Below, one piece after another: positions 6,373 through 6,437 of a stretch of 6,437 nucleotides of DNA; positions within the stretch are counted from its first letter, which is position 1, and each line of letters opens with the position of its first letter. The position numbers and the translations under genes are program-made. Source of the stretch: an uncultured Clostridia bacterium (lineage in GTDB: Bacteria > Bacillota > Clostridia > TANB77 > CAG-508); NCBI GenBank assembly GCA_947630255.1, contig CANRGU010000072.1, forward strand, positions 1 to 6,437, in the 5' to 3' direction. Under the pieces are notes generated by a model. It saw nothing but the letters and a program-made list of their open reading frames with translations, was not told where the DNA came from and searched no databases.

Positions 6373-6437
6373 AAACAAGAGAGTTTGATCCTGGCTCAGG
6401 ATAAACGCTGGCGGCGCACATAAGACATGCAAGTCGA
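6373..6437 (+). rRNA. 16S ribosomal RNA, 5' end (partial)
   Basis: The universal 27F site AGAGTTTGATCCTGGCTCAG begins at 6380 (E. coli position 8), which places the mature 5' end near 6373. It is followed by the conserved AACGCTGGCGGCG and ACATGCAAGTCGA. The gene runs off the window after about 65 bases. The segment GCACATAAGACATGC differs from the common CCTAACACATGC and may help place the organism, but it is too short for a taxonomic call. Confidence 0.97.

Overview
The window is strongly AT-rich and reads as the chromosome of a low-GC Gram-positive anaerobe, most likely a member of the Clostridia. The supporting evidence is AGA-dominated arginine codons, strong GGAGG-type ribosome binding sites, a carAB-pyrBI gene order, and the 5' end of a 16S rRNA gene. 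I cannot name a genus from the 65 or so bases of 16S present.

Bases 1-275 hold a sigma-A type promoter, a 27-codon leader peptide ending in a U-rich stretch, and an intrinsic terminator whose stem begins inside the leader stop codon. This resembles the UTP-sensing attenuators of enteric pyrBI and pyrE. Bases 276-6035 hold four same-strand genes: carA and carB (carbamoyl-phosphate synthetase small and large subunits), then pyrB and pyrI (aspartate transcarbamoylase catalytic and regulatory chains). Together they make carbamoyl phosphate from glutamine, bicarbonate and ATP, and then carbamoyl-aspartate, the first two steps of UMP synthesis. An intrinsic terminator follows pyrI. Bases 6097-6437 hold an UP-like A/T tract, a strong promoter, a structured leader and the start of a 16S rRNA gene, so the pyr operon lies directly upstream of an rRNA operon.

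The main observation concerns reading frame. carA is interrupted once and pyrB twice, and all three interruptions have the same form: an in-frame CGG codon followed by A. Skipping the C (+1 shift) reads GGA (Gly) and restores a fully conserved protein. The sites are TTT-CGG-A in carA, and CTT-CGG-A and GGC-CGG-A in pyrB. By my reading these are the only in-frame CGG codons in the whole coding sequence; carB has none in 1,060 codons. The restored CarA (361 aa) and PyrB (304 aa) have normal lengths and all expected active-site residues. This looks less like decay or random sequencing error than like +1 recoding at a CGG codon that is unassigned or very poorly decoded, or quadruplet decoding of CGGA as Gly. 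The alternative, a systematic sequence artefact, cannot be excluded from one window.
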